Assembly: GCA_039920305.1 (NCBI GenBank)
Contig: JBDSEA010000244.1
Coordinates: 1-12,333 of the forward strand
DNA length: 12,333 nucleotides
Reading direction: 5' to 3'
Origin: DASRAJ01 sp039920305
GTDB taxonomy: Bacteria > Bacteroidota > Bacteroidia > Chitinophagales > UBA10324
The notes beneath the pieces were generated by a model. It did no database searches. It was not told the origin of the DNA and saw nothing but the letters and a program-made list of their open reading frames with translations. Positions 1 to 7,159 of the stretch are shown one piece after another (the stretch's first letter is position 1; each line of letters begins with the position of its first letter). The position numbers were made by a program, and so were the translations under genes.

Positions 1-210
1 CTGCAGTTAATAAAAAATGCTCCCGCAAATGCTTCATTAGAGCTCAGGTTTAGAGACTTGATGGGAGTAATTCGTCAAATCAATAAGATTAATAACGGTG
101 CGATCTGGTCAGAAATTGATATCTCAGGTTTGCTTTCTAATCTATATCATGTAGAATTTTATATTGACGGCGAGAGGGTTCAAGGAAATAAATTGGTGAT
201 CATTCATTAA
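1..210 (+). CDS. C-terminal end of a secreted protein with a type IX secretion sorting domain (5' partial)
   Basis: The frame is open from base 1 to a TAA at 208-210, giving the last 69 residues of a longer protein that starts outside the window. The segment has the layout of a T9SS type A sorting domain: a beta-rich stretch (LELRFRDLMGVIRQ), then DISGLLSNLYHVEFYIDGE, then a closing KLVIIH. The family pattern is 'dlSxLpsGxYxvxixxdgxxxxxKlvi'. In Bacteroidota such domains send proteins through the outer membrane by the Por/T9SS machinery and are then cleaved or linked to a surface anchor. The catalytic or adhesive part is not visible, so its function cannot be named. The following small ORF starts 8 bases after this stop. 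Confidence 0.75.
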   Translation: MQLIKNAPANASLELRFRDLMGVIRQINKINNGAIWSEIDISGLLSNLYHVEFYIDGERVQGNKLVIIH

Positions 211-218
211 TTAGTCAG

Positions 219-365
219 ATGCGTTCCCTATTAGGATTTCTGTTGATAGTTTCTTTTACTGCTAATGCTCATCGGGATAATGTATGGATATTTGCTGATT
301 CTGCGAGAATTGATTTTGACTCAGGAATACCGGTATTAACCTCTTCAAACACGCTTGTCAGGTGA
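219..365 (+). pseudogene. Truncated start of a secreted NxWxFG-type protein (48 codons)
   Basis: An ATG at 219 opens a 48-residue frame ending in TGA at 363-365. Residues 1-17 form a clean signal peptide ending in an A-N-A cleavage site. The mature part begins HRDNVWIFADSARIDFDSG. This resembles the opening of large Bacteroidota secreted proteins that begin 'NxWYFGxxAGLDFxxGxPV' and run on for hundreds of residues to a T9SS or gliding-type C-terminal domain. Here the frame stops after about 30 mature residues, and neither of the other frames downstream continues the family pattern. I therefore read it as a decayed remnant, perhaps of a tandem copy of the gene upstream. It could instead be a genuine small secreted peptide. 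The family assignment rests on recalled N-terminal patterns only. Confidence 0.5.
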
Positions 366-470
366 AAATCTGTGAATTATTTTGTTGTTTGATTATGTTA
401 GCTTTCTCTGGTTTGTTTATTCTCATTCATTCCATTACAATTACTTTTATGAAACAATAAATTTTTAAGC

Positions 471-1448
471 ATGAGATCATCATTCATTTTAGTTAATGTA
501 GTGTCCGGGGTTATTCTTCTTGCTTCCTGCACAAAGGAATATCATGATACCACAACACAGGATCCGCCGGGAGAAATTATACCGGCTGTGGTTCACAAGT
601 ATGGATCAATGAAAGATTTTTTTAAGCTCAACCAGGTGCAGACACAACAGTTCACCGCCGATGCTGCTGCCGTCGCCACCATCACTTCGGCGCAGGGATC
701 CCTCATCACGATATTTCCTAATTCCTTTGTGACGCAGCAAGGGGATCCGGTTACAGGAAATGTGATCATTGAATTCAGGGAAATCTATAATAAGAGCGAC
801 ATGCTAAAAAGTGATAAGCCTACCATTCAATACGATGGCCGCCCGTTGAAATCCGGGGGTGAATTTTTTATCAAGGCAACTGCGGGAGGCACACCGGTAC
901 AACTGGCTCCGGGTTCATACCTGACAGTTGAGCAGCCATTCAATGGATTTCCATTTGATCCGGGCATGACTGCATTCTCCGCCATCACCGATACCTTCCG
1001 GTGGCAGAATGCGCAAAATGCAGCAGTAAATGATTCTGCATTCCAACAGTCTTACACAGGATACATCTATGGCATGTTTACATTTAACCCCCCGCTGGAT
1101 TCCGGAACATGGAGCAACAGTGATAACAGCTCCTACTTCAGCCAGTATCCGCAAACTATATTAACACTCCAGCAGAATGACGATCCGGCGGCATATGGAA
1201 CAGAGGTATTTCTCCTTTTCTCTGATATCAGCAGCATGGTTCATATTTACGGGAGCGGCGGTAATGACTTTGCTTATTTATATGCTCCTGAAGGGCTTAA
1301 TTGTACCATGGTTGCGTTAGGAGTAAAGGATAGTGTATTGTATTCATCCTTTGTACCGGTTACCATCGGCAGCAATCAGACTGTGAATTTTCCAATGTTA
1401 CAAACCACTGATGAAATTTTTCAGTCAGAGCTTGAGTTGCTAAATTAG
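471..1448 (+). CDS. Uncharacterised Bacteroidota lipoprotein
   Basis: This is a 325-residue protein with a type II signal peptide: a charged MRSS start, a hydrophobic run, and a lipobox LLASC with the lipidated cysteine at residue 20. The tail after the cysteine (TKEYHD) is polar, as in lipoproteins that leave the inner membrane. Residues about 70-150 hold the best-conserved looking block, with ITIFPNSFV, then VTGNVIIEFREIYNKSDML, then LKSGGEFFIKA. I associate it with a group of Bacteroidota hypothetical lipoproteins of beta-sandwich type but cannot name a function. The rest is rich in aromatic and small polar residues and has no membrane helix. The ATG at 471 is the natural start because it begins the signal peptide. 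A weak promoter-like TACTTTTA lies at 442-449. The gene is separated from its neighbours by about 100 bases on each side, so it is probably a single transcription unit. Confidence 0.8.
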   Translation: MRSSFILVNVVSGVILLASCTKEYHDTTTQDPPGEIIPAVVHKYGSMKDFFKLNQVQTQQFTADAAAVATITSAQGSLITIFPNSFVTQQGDPVTGNVIIEFREIYNKSDMLKSDKPTIQYDGRPLKSGGEFFIKATAGGTPVQLAPGSYLTVEQPFNGFPFDPGMTAFSAITDTFRWQNAQNAAVNDSAFQQSYTGYIYGMFTFNPPLDSGTWSNSDNSSYFSQYPQTILTLQQNDDPAAYGTEVFLLFSDISSMVHIYGSGGNDFAYLYAPEGLNCTMVALGVKDSVLYSSFVPVTIGSNQTVNFPMLQTTDEIFQSELELLN

Positions 1449-1580
1449 ACGAGGTAATTCCTGTAATCATCAATAAAAAAAAGAGGTGTGTGGCCTGCCA
1501 AAACGTAAAATGAATTCTAACTTTTCCAGCCAAATCCAAGTTTTCCAATTCTTTATTTTGCGGCAAATAAATTTCCGCCG

Positions 1581-2939
1581 TTGATTCGTGCACTGCAGTC
1601 TTTTATAAAAGTTTTATTCGGTAACACTTCATCCATTGTCTCAGAGCATCAATTTACCCGGGACATCCTGGTAGTATTCTGCATCCAGGGATTCGCTCTT
1701 ATCACCTCGCTTGCCATAAGCTTAATAATCACCAACCTGCTTGGTGCGGCAGCTTATGGCACATTCAGCTATGGGTTTTCATGGGTAAATTTACTTGCAG
1801 TGTTTTCCTGCATGGGTTACGAGCAGCTTGCGCTTAAAGAAATTCCTTCCTACAGATTGCAGCAACGCGGGGATTTAATCCGGGGATATTTTCGGCATTC
1901 AATTAAGATGGTGGCAATCGTTTCAGTTGCTACTTCACTATTGTTGTTTGCAGCTACCTTTTATTTTAACATTCCGGAGGATGATATTTTGCGAAAAGGA
2001 TTATGGCTTGCCATTCCGGTGCTGCCTTTAATTGCTTTCATTAACCTCCGGCTTTCCTGGATCAGAAGCTTTCACTTCAACGCGCTCAGTCAGCTTCCTG
2101 ATAAGGTTGTGCGTCCGGCGATATTCCTTGCTGCCATAGCAGTCGGTTATTTTATTCTGAAAGAAAATCTGTCCATTCATATTGTAATCATTCTGAGTGG
2201 TGCGAGCATCCTTGCTGCATACGTGATTTCAAAATACCTCACAGCAAAAAAAATTGAAAGTGAATTCCGGGAAATCCCTCCCTCGTTTCTCCGGTGGCAA
2301 TGGACGAAGGTTGCTTTCTCCCTGTTACTGGTGAACGGAATTTATTTTTATCTCTCTCAATTGCAGATCATCTTACTTGGATCGCTTACTGATGCACGGA
2401 GCACGGGAATCTATGCAATTGCGTCACGTCTTTCTGATCTTGAGGGTTACATGTTATTTGCCATAAACGTTGTGCTTGCCCCGGTTATCTCCAGGTTATT
2501 TGCTGAAAAGAGCATGGCTGAGCTGCAGAGGGTGATCACCAGCTCACTTCGCATCGGGTTCATGCTGTCATTACCTGTTATTATTTGCTTTTTATTTTTT
2601 CCGCTATTCTTCCTGAATTTTTTCGGTGATGAATTCGGTGACGGGGAATTTGCTTTGATACTCCTCACTATTTCGCAGGTGGTAAATTTTGCTACCGGTT
2701 CTGTGGGTTACCTGCTCACCATGACAGGCCATCACCGCTCTGCTATTCAGCTTTTGATTCTTTGTGCCTTGCTCACCACGCTGCTCAGCATATTACTCAT
2801 TCCTGATTTTGGAGTGAATGGCGCCGCGATAGCTTCAGCAACCAATAACATTGTACTGAATGTGCTCATGGCAATTGTGGTGTACAGGAGACTGGGGATC
2901 AACGCTACGCTGCTGAACTGGAAGATTGGGAAAACTTAA
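1581..2939 (+). CDS. Polysaccharide flippase (Wzx/PST type, MOP superfamily), TTG start
   Basis: This is a 452-residue, very hydrophobic protein with about 12-14 membrane helices. Transporters of this type move lipid-linked oligosaccharides from the cytoplasmic to the periplasmic face of the inner membrane. The first helix pair contains ITSLAISLIITNLLGAAAYG followed by FSWVNLLAVFSCMGYEQLALKEI, the typical N-terminal pattern of PST flippases (tNllG...yG.fs). The C-terminal half has the repeat-like GVNGAAIASATNNIVLNVLMA, also typical. The start is TTG at 1581: the frame is closed by TAA at 1518, and the next in-frame ATG lies inside a membrane segment near residue 77. The sulfotransferase gene follows on the same strand after 128 bases, and a glycosyltransferase faces it, so a role in surface polysaccharide export is likely (inference). 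Confidence 0.85.
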   Translation: MIRALQSFIKVLFGNTSSIVSEHQFTRDILVVFCIQGFALITSLAISLIITNLLGAAAYGTFSYGFSWVNLLAVFSCMGYEQLALKEIPSYRLQQRGDLIRGYFRHSIKMVAIVSVATSLLLFAATFYFNIPEDDILRKGLWLAIPVLPLIAFINLRLSWIRSFHFNALSQLPDKVVRPAIFLAAIAVGYFILKENLSIHIVIILSGASILAAYVISKYLTAKKIESEFREIPPSFLRWQWTKVAFSLLLVNGIYFYLSQLQIILLGSLTDARSTGIYAIASRLSDLEGYMLFAINVVLAPVISRLFAEKSMAELQRVITSSLRIGFMLSLPVIICFLFFPLFFLNFFGDEFGDGEFALILLTISQVVNFATGSVGYLLTMTGHHRSAIQLLILCALLTTLLSILLIPDFGVNGAAIASATNNIVLNVLMAIVVYRRLGINATLLNWKIGKT

Positions 2940-3067
2940 GGTGGAAGCAGATCAGAAGTATTCAGTGGCTTGAGATGAAATGATGAGCTTTTCAATATTT
3001 CAGTAACCCGGTAAATGCCATAGATGAATGAAATACATTAATTTCAAAATAATGCACCGGACGAACC

Positions 3068-3994
3068 GTGAAACGTGAACCTGAAATTGCCATTAAGAAG
3101 CCAAGCTTTTTCGTAGTAGGAGCCCCCAAAAGCGGCACTACCTCGCTGTATTTTTATCTTAAATCCCACCCCAGCATCTTTTTGCCAAGGCGAAAGGAGT
3201 TGCTCTTCTTCTGTGATGATCTGCATTTTACATTTCCCCTGTTAAATGAGCGGCAGTTTCTGGAATACTATAGCGGGGTCACCAATCAGGCGGCAATAGG
3301 GGAGGTGTCAGTCTGGAATTTGTATTCCGCAAATGCCGCGCGTAATATTTTTGAATTCAATCCTGATTCGAGGATCATCATCATGCTGCGAAACCCTGTT
3401 GATATGTTGCAGGCCCTGCACAGCAATCACGTCTTTAACAGCAATGAGACTATTGATGATTTTGAGCAGGCTCTTAATGCAGAAGAGGATCGGAAGGAAG
3501 GAAGGAGAATTTCAGCCGTCATAAAATGCCCGGTTGAAGGCTTGTTTTATTCTGAAGTTGCATCTTATGCGCAGCAGGTGCATCGCTACTACCGGATTTT
3601 TGGAAAGCAAAAGGTTCTGGTGATTTTGTTTGATGATTTCATAAAAAGCACTAAAGAGACATATAATGATATCCTTCGCTTCCTGGAAATTGAAGACAGC
3701 TACACTCCGGAATTTAAAATTTACAATGCAAACAAAACGATCAAAAGCAGATTTCTTAAATACGTTACAATTGATCCTCCCCAATGGTTGAAGGCGACTG
3801 GAAAGGTGTTATTTCCACATCAGAGCAAGAAGCGCGACCAGCTGATGCAATGGCTGTGGAAGATTAACACAAAGCAGGCTGACAAGCCGGTAATCAGTGA
3901 GGATCTGAGGTTGAAATTATCAAATCGCTTCAGGGCGGAAATACATGATCTGTCAAGAGTGATTGACAGAGATATCTCACAGTGGCTTCAGTGA
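3068..3994 (+). CDS. PAPS-dependent sulfotransferase, GTG start
   Basis: This 308-residue protein probably transfers sulfate from PAPS to a sugar hydroxyl. The 5'-phosphosulfate-binding loop is GAPKSGTTSL at residues 18-27, preceded by the usual beta strand PSFFVV. The 3'-phosphate-binding segment is RIIIMLRNPVDMLQALHS at about 102-119, with the expected Arg at 108. The Ser normally found eight residues after that Arg (as in RNPxDxxxS) is Ala116 here, while Ser119 is close by. Length fits the family (about 280-320). The GTG at 3068 is the only sensible start: TAA at 3050 closes the frame just upstream, and no later start precedes the PAPS loop. Its neighbours are a flippase and a GT4 glycosyltransferase, so the acceptor is probably a surface glycan (inference). 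The stop overlaps the end of the opposing gene by 7 bases. Confidence 0.88.
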   Translation: MKREPEIAIKKPSFFVVGAPKSGTTSLYFYLKSHPSIFLPRRKELLFFCDDLHFTFPLLNERQFLEYYSGVTNQAAIGEVSVWNLYSANAARNIFEFNPDSRIIIMLRNPVDMLQALHSNHVFNSNETIDDFEQALNAEEDRKEGRRISAVIKCPVEGLFYSEVASYAQQVHRYYRIFGKQKVLVILFDDFIKSTKETYNDILRFLEIEDSYTPEFKIYNANKTIKSRFLKYVTIDPPQWLKATGKVLFPHQSKKRDQLMQWLWKINTKQADKPVISEDLRLKLSNRFRAEIHDLSRVIDRDISQWLQ

Positions 3995-5148
3995 TTCAAA
4001 ACAATTTGATACAGGGTCAGAAATTTTTTTCCCACTACCCCAGAAGAGAAATTTTCCTCCACAAAATTTTTCAATTTTTCCGGATCAAATTTCCTGTAAT
4101 GAGCACTCATCCAGACGAGAGCATCCCGAAGCTGCTGACGGTCATTTACATCAATTAATTTTCCGAGCTCTTCATTAATAAATTCCTCAGGACCACCACA
4201 ACGGGTAGCAATAACCGGCTTACCGCATGCAAGCGCTTCAGCGGCTGCCATTGAGAAGGTTTCTGAAAGACTGTTAACCACTAAAAAGGAAGATTTACGA
4301 AGGAGTGCGTACACTTCATCATTGCCAAGATTTTCGTGGAAATAAATCTTTTGATTCAGCAGGCCGGATTCTTCTCCTCTTTGCTGAAGCAGAACATCGG
4401 GCACCGGTCTTATAATGTGAAGGTTCGCATTTGTCAGCTCATGATGAGCTTCGGTGAACACATCAATAAGACCTGCAATGTTCTTGCGAACATCGCTGAG
4501 TCCGGCAATTGCAACTATATTGATGGTATTGCCATCGTTGTTTTTCATTTCATCGTGTGAAACAAAGACTACATTGGGAACAATGGTATAATTGCCATAG
4601 AACCCAAAGTCCAGCATGGCCTTCTGAAGTGTTTTTGAAACTGCGGTAACATAGCGCGCATTTTTTGCAGTGAATTGGGCAAACCATTTTAGCGGCGGAA
4701 GCAGAACAGGCAGGTCATAAACGAAATGGCTGGAGTGCTCGGAGATGATGAATGGAATTCCATATCGCCACTGCAGATAAAATGCCGGCATGGCAGGACG
4801 GGTAAAGATGTGAACGTGATTCAGGTCAGGAAGTCCGAATGATTTCTTCACAAGCTCCCATCCGATGCGGGTGGCTTTCAGATATCGAAAAAATTTTATT
4901 ACCCTTCCAATACCTTTTTTCGAAACGTTGTTATTGCGGTACCACACACGAAATACCGGGAAGCCGAATTCCTCCTTCATTTCCCAGTCGAAATTTTTAT
5001 CACTCATAGCAGGATCAGCGCAGACATGCAAAACGGCAAGATCACAATATTGAAAGACTGCACGCGCATGGTTCTCAATAAAATTCCCATCAAGCTTGTC
5101 AACGCGGTTCGGATACCACCGCGTGATGAACAGCACTTTAGGTCGCAT
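3988..5148 (-). CDS. GT4-family glycosyltransferase (GT-B fold)
   Basis: This is a 386-residue retaining glycosyltransferase of the GT-B fold, expected at the cytoplasmic face of the membrane and using a nucleotide sugar. The N-terminal strand KVLFITRWYP with GNFIENHA nearby is typical of the acceptor domain, and ISEHSS lies in mid-protein. The donor-binding segment SETFSMAAAEALACGKPVIA followed by TRCGGPEE (about residues 295-325) carries the GT4 E-x7-E signature. DVRKN supplies the usual basic donor contact. I chose the ATG at 5148: the 28 extra residues of the longer frame (from 5232) have no domain character and would overlap the end of the upstream ATPase reading frame. A promoter-like pair (TTTA, 18 bases, TACCTTCG) sits just before 5148. 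The gene probably belongs with the facing sulfotransferase and flippase in surface glycan assembly (inference). Confidence 0.87.
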   Translation of the reverse strand: MRPKVLFITRWYPNRVDKLDGNFIENHARAVFQYCDLAVLHVCADPAMSDKNFDWEMKEEFGFPVFRVWYRNNNVSKKGIGRVIKFFRYLKATRIGWELVKKSFGLPDLNHVHIFTRPAMPAFYLQWRYGIPFIISEHSSHFVYDLPVLLPPLKWFAQFTAKNARYVTAVSKTLQKAMLDFGFYGNYTIVPNVVFVSHDEMKNNDGNTINIVAIAGLSDVRKNIAGLIDVFTEAHHELTNANLHIIRPVPDVLLQQRGEESGLLNQKIYFHENLGNDEVYALLRKSSFLVVNSLSETFSMAAAEALACGKPVIATRCGGPEEFINEELGKLIDVNDRQQLRDALVWMSAHYRKFDPEKLKNFVEENFSSGVVGKKFLTLYQIVLNH

Positions 5149-5153
5149 GTGCA

Positions 5154-5183
5154 CGAAGGTAGAAGCCAATGGCAGATTGTAAA
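5154..5183 (-). promoter_or_regulatory. Possible promoter of the GT4 gene
   Basis: On the minus strand, TTTA (5183-5180), an 18-base spacer and TACCTTCG (5161-5154) resemble the Bacteroidota pair TTTG / TAnnTTTG with one mismatch in each box. The -7 box ends only 5 bases before the chosen ATG, so the transcript would be leaderless or nearly so, which lowers confidence. If it is false, the gene would depend on the promoter in front of the broken ATPase. Confidence 0.35.
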
Positions 5184-5194
5184 CAGTTTTATCA

Positions 5195-6219
5195 TCAGAG
5201 CTTCCTTGTGCGGAGCCGCAGCGAATTCCCAATTACAATCACATCACTGAAAGCCATGGAGAGAGCACCTACCACAGGCATGAGAAAGCCAAATGCCGCA
5301 ACCGGGATTGCAAGTGTGTTATAGAAGAATGCCCAGATGAGATTTTGCCGGATGGTGGTGAGTGTATGCCTGCTGATTTTAACAGCCTCCGGTAAAAGCA
5401 TCAAGTTGCTATGCAGCAGAATGATCTGTGCAGAATCAATTGCAACAACTATGGCATTGCACAATGAAATACCAATGGTGGCTGCAGCAAGGGACGGAGC
5501 ATCATTTACACCATCGCCCACCATTGCCACACTACCTTTTTCCCGCAACAACCTGATAAGGGAAAGCTTTTCAAGCGGAAGCTTCTCAGAATAAAATTCG
5601 GTAATACCCAGCGTGTCTGCCACTGCCATACATGCTTCCTCACGATCACCGCTCAGCATCAAGCAATACGAGGGTGATGATGGAGGATGTTGATTCAAAA
5701 AAGAGATAATCACTGTTGTGCAGCAATACGCCGCCGGCAAAGCTGTATATAAAAGCCGCAGTGCTTCCGATGAATATCAGCACATCCATATTTGGACTAC
5801 CCTCACGCACTGAAGCCCATGCACTTTTCCCGAAGTAGAACAGGCCCACGAGATATACCGGCAGGCATAATGCAAGCTGCACAAAGGGATCATGCAGCCA
5901 CATCCAGGGCAGGATCATGTGCAGCAAAAGCGGAATGGTAAATGCCAGGCAGAAAAAAAATTTGCTTTCAATGCTGCGAAGAAAGGTGTGGGGAGATTTT
6001 TTTTCAAACGCATCAGGATCTGCAATGTGATATCCAAGTTCCTTCAATGCCGCTGATAACTTCTGAAGGGTTGAATTCCTTCTGGGGACTGAATTTTACA
6101 GTCTCTGAGGAAAAATCCACAGATACATTTTTCATTCCGCACCTCTCCAGAAACCTCGTTACTGTTGCTGTGCAATTTGTACAGGTCATGCCCTCCACGT
6201 TCCATTGTAACTCGTTCAT
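5195..6219 (-). pseudogene. Broken copper-type P1B-ATPase (frameshift plus internal deletion of the catalytic core)
   Basis: Three pieces in three different frames together read as one heavy-metal ATPase. Piece 1 (6219 down to about 6050) is a metal-binding HMA domain with GMTCTNC. Piece 2 (about 6050-5661) continues with ELGYHIADPD and four membrane helices, including PNMDVLIFIGSTAAF and ending FFESTSSIITLVLL. Piece 3 (about 5660-5195) is the end of the P domain (LSGDREE, then MVGDGVNDAP) plus the last helices and a normal C-terminus (GALSMAFSDVIVIGNSLRL). One extra base within GCCGC at 6049-6053 would explain the first frame change. At 5655-5669 the reading jumps from TM4 straight into the P domain. 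Missing are the actuator domain (TGE), the CPC metal-site helix, the DKTGT phosphorylation site and the ATP-binding domain, roughly 350-400 residues by family length. It cannot pump metal. A misassembly is the main alternative. Confidence 0.85.
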
Positions 6220-6221
6220 CC

Positions 6222-6253
6222 TTTAAATTGATTTCCAAAATTATCTAACTTCG
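6222..6253 (+). promoter_or_regulatory. Possible promoter of the superoxide dismutase gene
   Basis: TTTA (6222-6225), a 20-base spacer and TAACTTCG (6246-6253) each differ by one base from TTTG and TAnnTTTG. Transcription would begin roughly 25 bases before the ATG at 6286. No repressor-type palindrome is evident between the divergent genes. Confidence 0.4.
6236..6243 (-). promoter_or_regulatory. -7 box of a promoter for the broken ATPase
   Basis: On the minus strand, TAATTTTG matches the Bacteroidota -7 consensus TAnnTTTG exactly and ends 16 bases before the ATG at 6219. No good TTTG is seen at the expected -33 distance (TTAA at best). It lies back to back with the promoter-like site of the SOD gene, so the two divergent genes share a 66-base control region. 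Confidence 0.5.
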
Positions 6254-6285
6254 ACTGAAACTTAACAGGTCAACCACATCTCATT

Positions 6286-7071
6286 ATGAAAAGCAAAACA
6301 AATAATTCCCGGAGGCAATTCATTAAGAATAGCACGCTCGCGACAGCTGGAACCATCGCATTCTTATCAGGTGACTGGCAAAAAGCGTTTTCGCGTGATG
6401 AAGCCATTATGCCGGTAACAACACCTGATAACCTCATTGGATTCACTGATGATGGAACTTTTATGCTCCCGCCGCTTCCATATTCTTACAATGCGCTCGA
6501 ACCCTACATTGATGCGCAAACCATGGAGATTCATTATTCAAAGCATCACCAGAAGTATGTTGACAATCTGAATGCTGCTGTAGCAAAAACACCTGAACTA
6601 AAGGGTAAGACACTTAAGGAATTGCTGAGCTCGACCAGCAGCCTGCCTGACGGCGTACGCAATGCGATCCGGAATAATGGAGGCGGGCATTGGAATCATA
6701 CTTTCTTCTGGCAAATTCTTTCACCCAAAAATGATATGGCGATGCCTGAAGGCAAACTGAAGGATGCAATGATTTCTCAATGGCAGACATTCGACAACTT
6801 CAAAGATCAGTTTAACCAGGCTGGCTTGAGCGTATTTGGATCCGGCTGGGTCTGGATGATCGCCGATCATGGTGGTAAGCTTTCAATTGTATCCACGCCG
6901 AATCAGGACAATCCCATGATGGATATTGCAAAGGACAAGGGAAAGCCGGTCATTGGAGTGGATGTGTGGGAACACGCGTATTATCTTAAGCATCAGAATA
7001 AGCGTGCTGATTATCTGAATGACATATGGAATGTGATCAACTGGAAAAAGGCCATGGAAATGTATGGATAA
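6286..7071 (+). CDS. Tat-exported superoxide dismutase, Mn type (Fe/Mn family)
   Basis: This 261-residue enzyme converts superoxide to oxygen and hydrogen peroxide. Residues 8-14 (SRRQFIK) followed by a hydrophobic stretch to about residue 28 form a twin-arginine signal, so the folded, metal-loaded enzyme should be sent to the periplasm. The SOD domain starts at LPPLPYSYNALEPYID (about 61-76). All four metal ligands are present: His83, His138 (in HWNHTFFW), Asp226 and His230 (in DVWEHAYY). The gateway residue Tyr91 is also there. Gly134 four residues before the second His, together with Gln207 in TPNQD, is the Mn-SOD arrangement, whereas Fe-SOD carries Gln at the first position. A cambialistic enzyme is possible. 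The gene is divergent from the broken ATPase and ends 88 bases before tRNA-His. Confidence 0.95.
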   Translation: MKSKTNNSRRQFIKNSTLATAGTIAFLSGDWQKAFSRDEAIMPVTTPDNLIGFTDDGTFMLPPLPYSYNALEPYIDAQTMEIHYSKHHQKYVDNLNAAVAKTPELKGKTLKELLSSTSSLPDGVRNAIRNNGGGHWNHTFFWQILSPKNDMAMPEGKLKDAMISQWQTFDNFKDQFNQAGLSVFGSGWVWMIADHGGKLSIVSTPNQDNPMMDIAKDKGKPVIGVDVWEHAYYLKHQNKRADYLNDIWNVINWKKAMEMYG

Positions 7072-7115
7072 TGAAAAAATTGAGGATGGTTAGTGAGCTG
7101 CAGAAACGTCACCGG

Positions 7116-7147
7116 TTTGTGAAAGCTCTCTCATCTTGCTAAATTTG
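7116..7147 (+). promoter_or_regulatory. Promoter of tRNA-His (near-perfect Bacteroidota consensus)
   Basis: TTTG at 7116-7119 and TAAATTTG at 7140-7147 are exact matches to the -33 and -7 elements, separated by 20 bases. Transcription would begin a few bases before the tRNA at 7160. This is the clearest promoter in the window and supports the phylum assignment. Confidence 0.8.
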
Positions 7148-7159
7148 CAGCCTTTTAAC

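Noticed and set aside
412..449. Promoter for the lipoprotein gene (TTTG or TTTA with TACTTTTA)
   Set aside because: The spacing is 22-26 bases, longer than in the other promoters here, and the -7 box is imperfect in an AT-rich region. It is mentioned only in the gene entry.
1551..1580. TATTTTG and the GCGG...CCGC pairing just before the flippase start
   Set aside because: The -7 box is one base short with no -33 partner, and the hairpin has only four GC pairs plus mismatches. It is too weak to call.
5149..5232. N-terminal extension of the GT4 protein to an ATG at 5232
   Set aside because: The 28 extra residues have no domain character and overlap the ATPase reading frame. KVLFITRWYP begins right after the ATG at 5148.
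5655..6053. Programmed frameshifting as the reason for the broken ATPase frames
   Set aside because: There is no slippery heptamer at either site, and the missing catalytic core cannot be restored by frameshifting.
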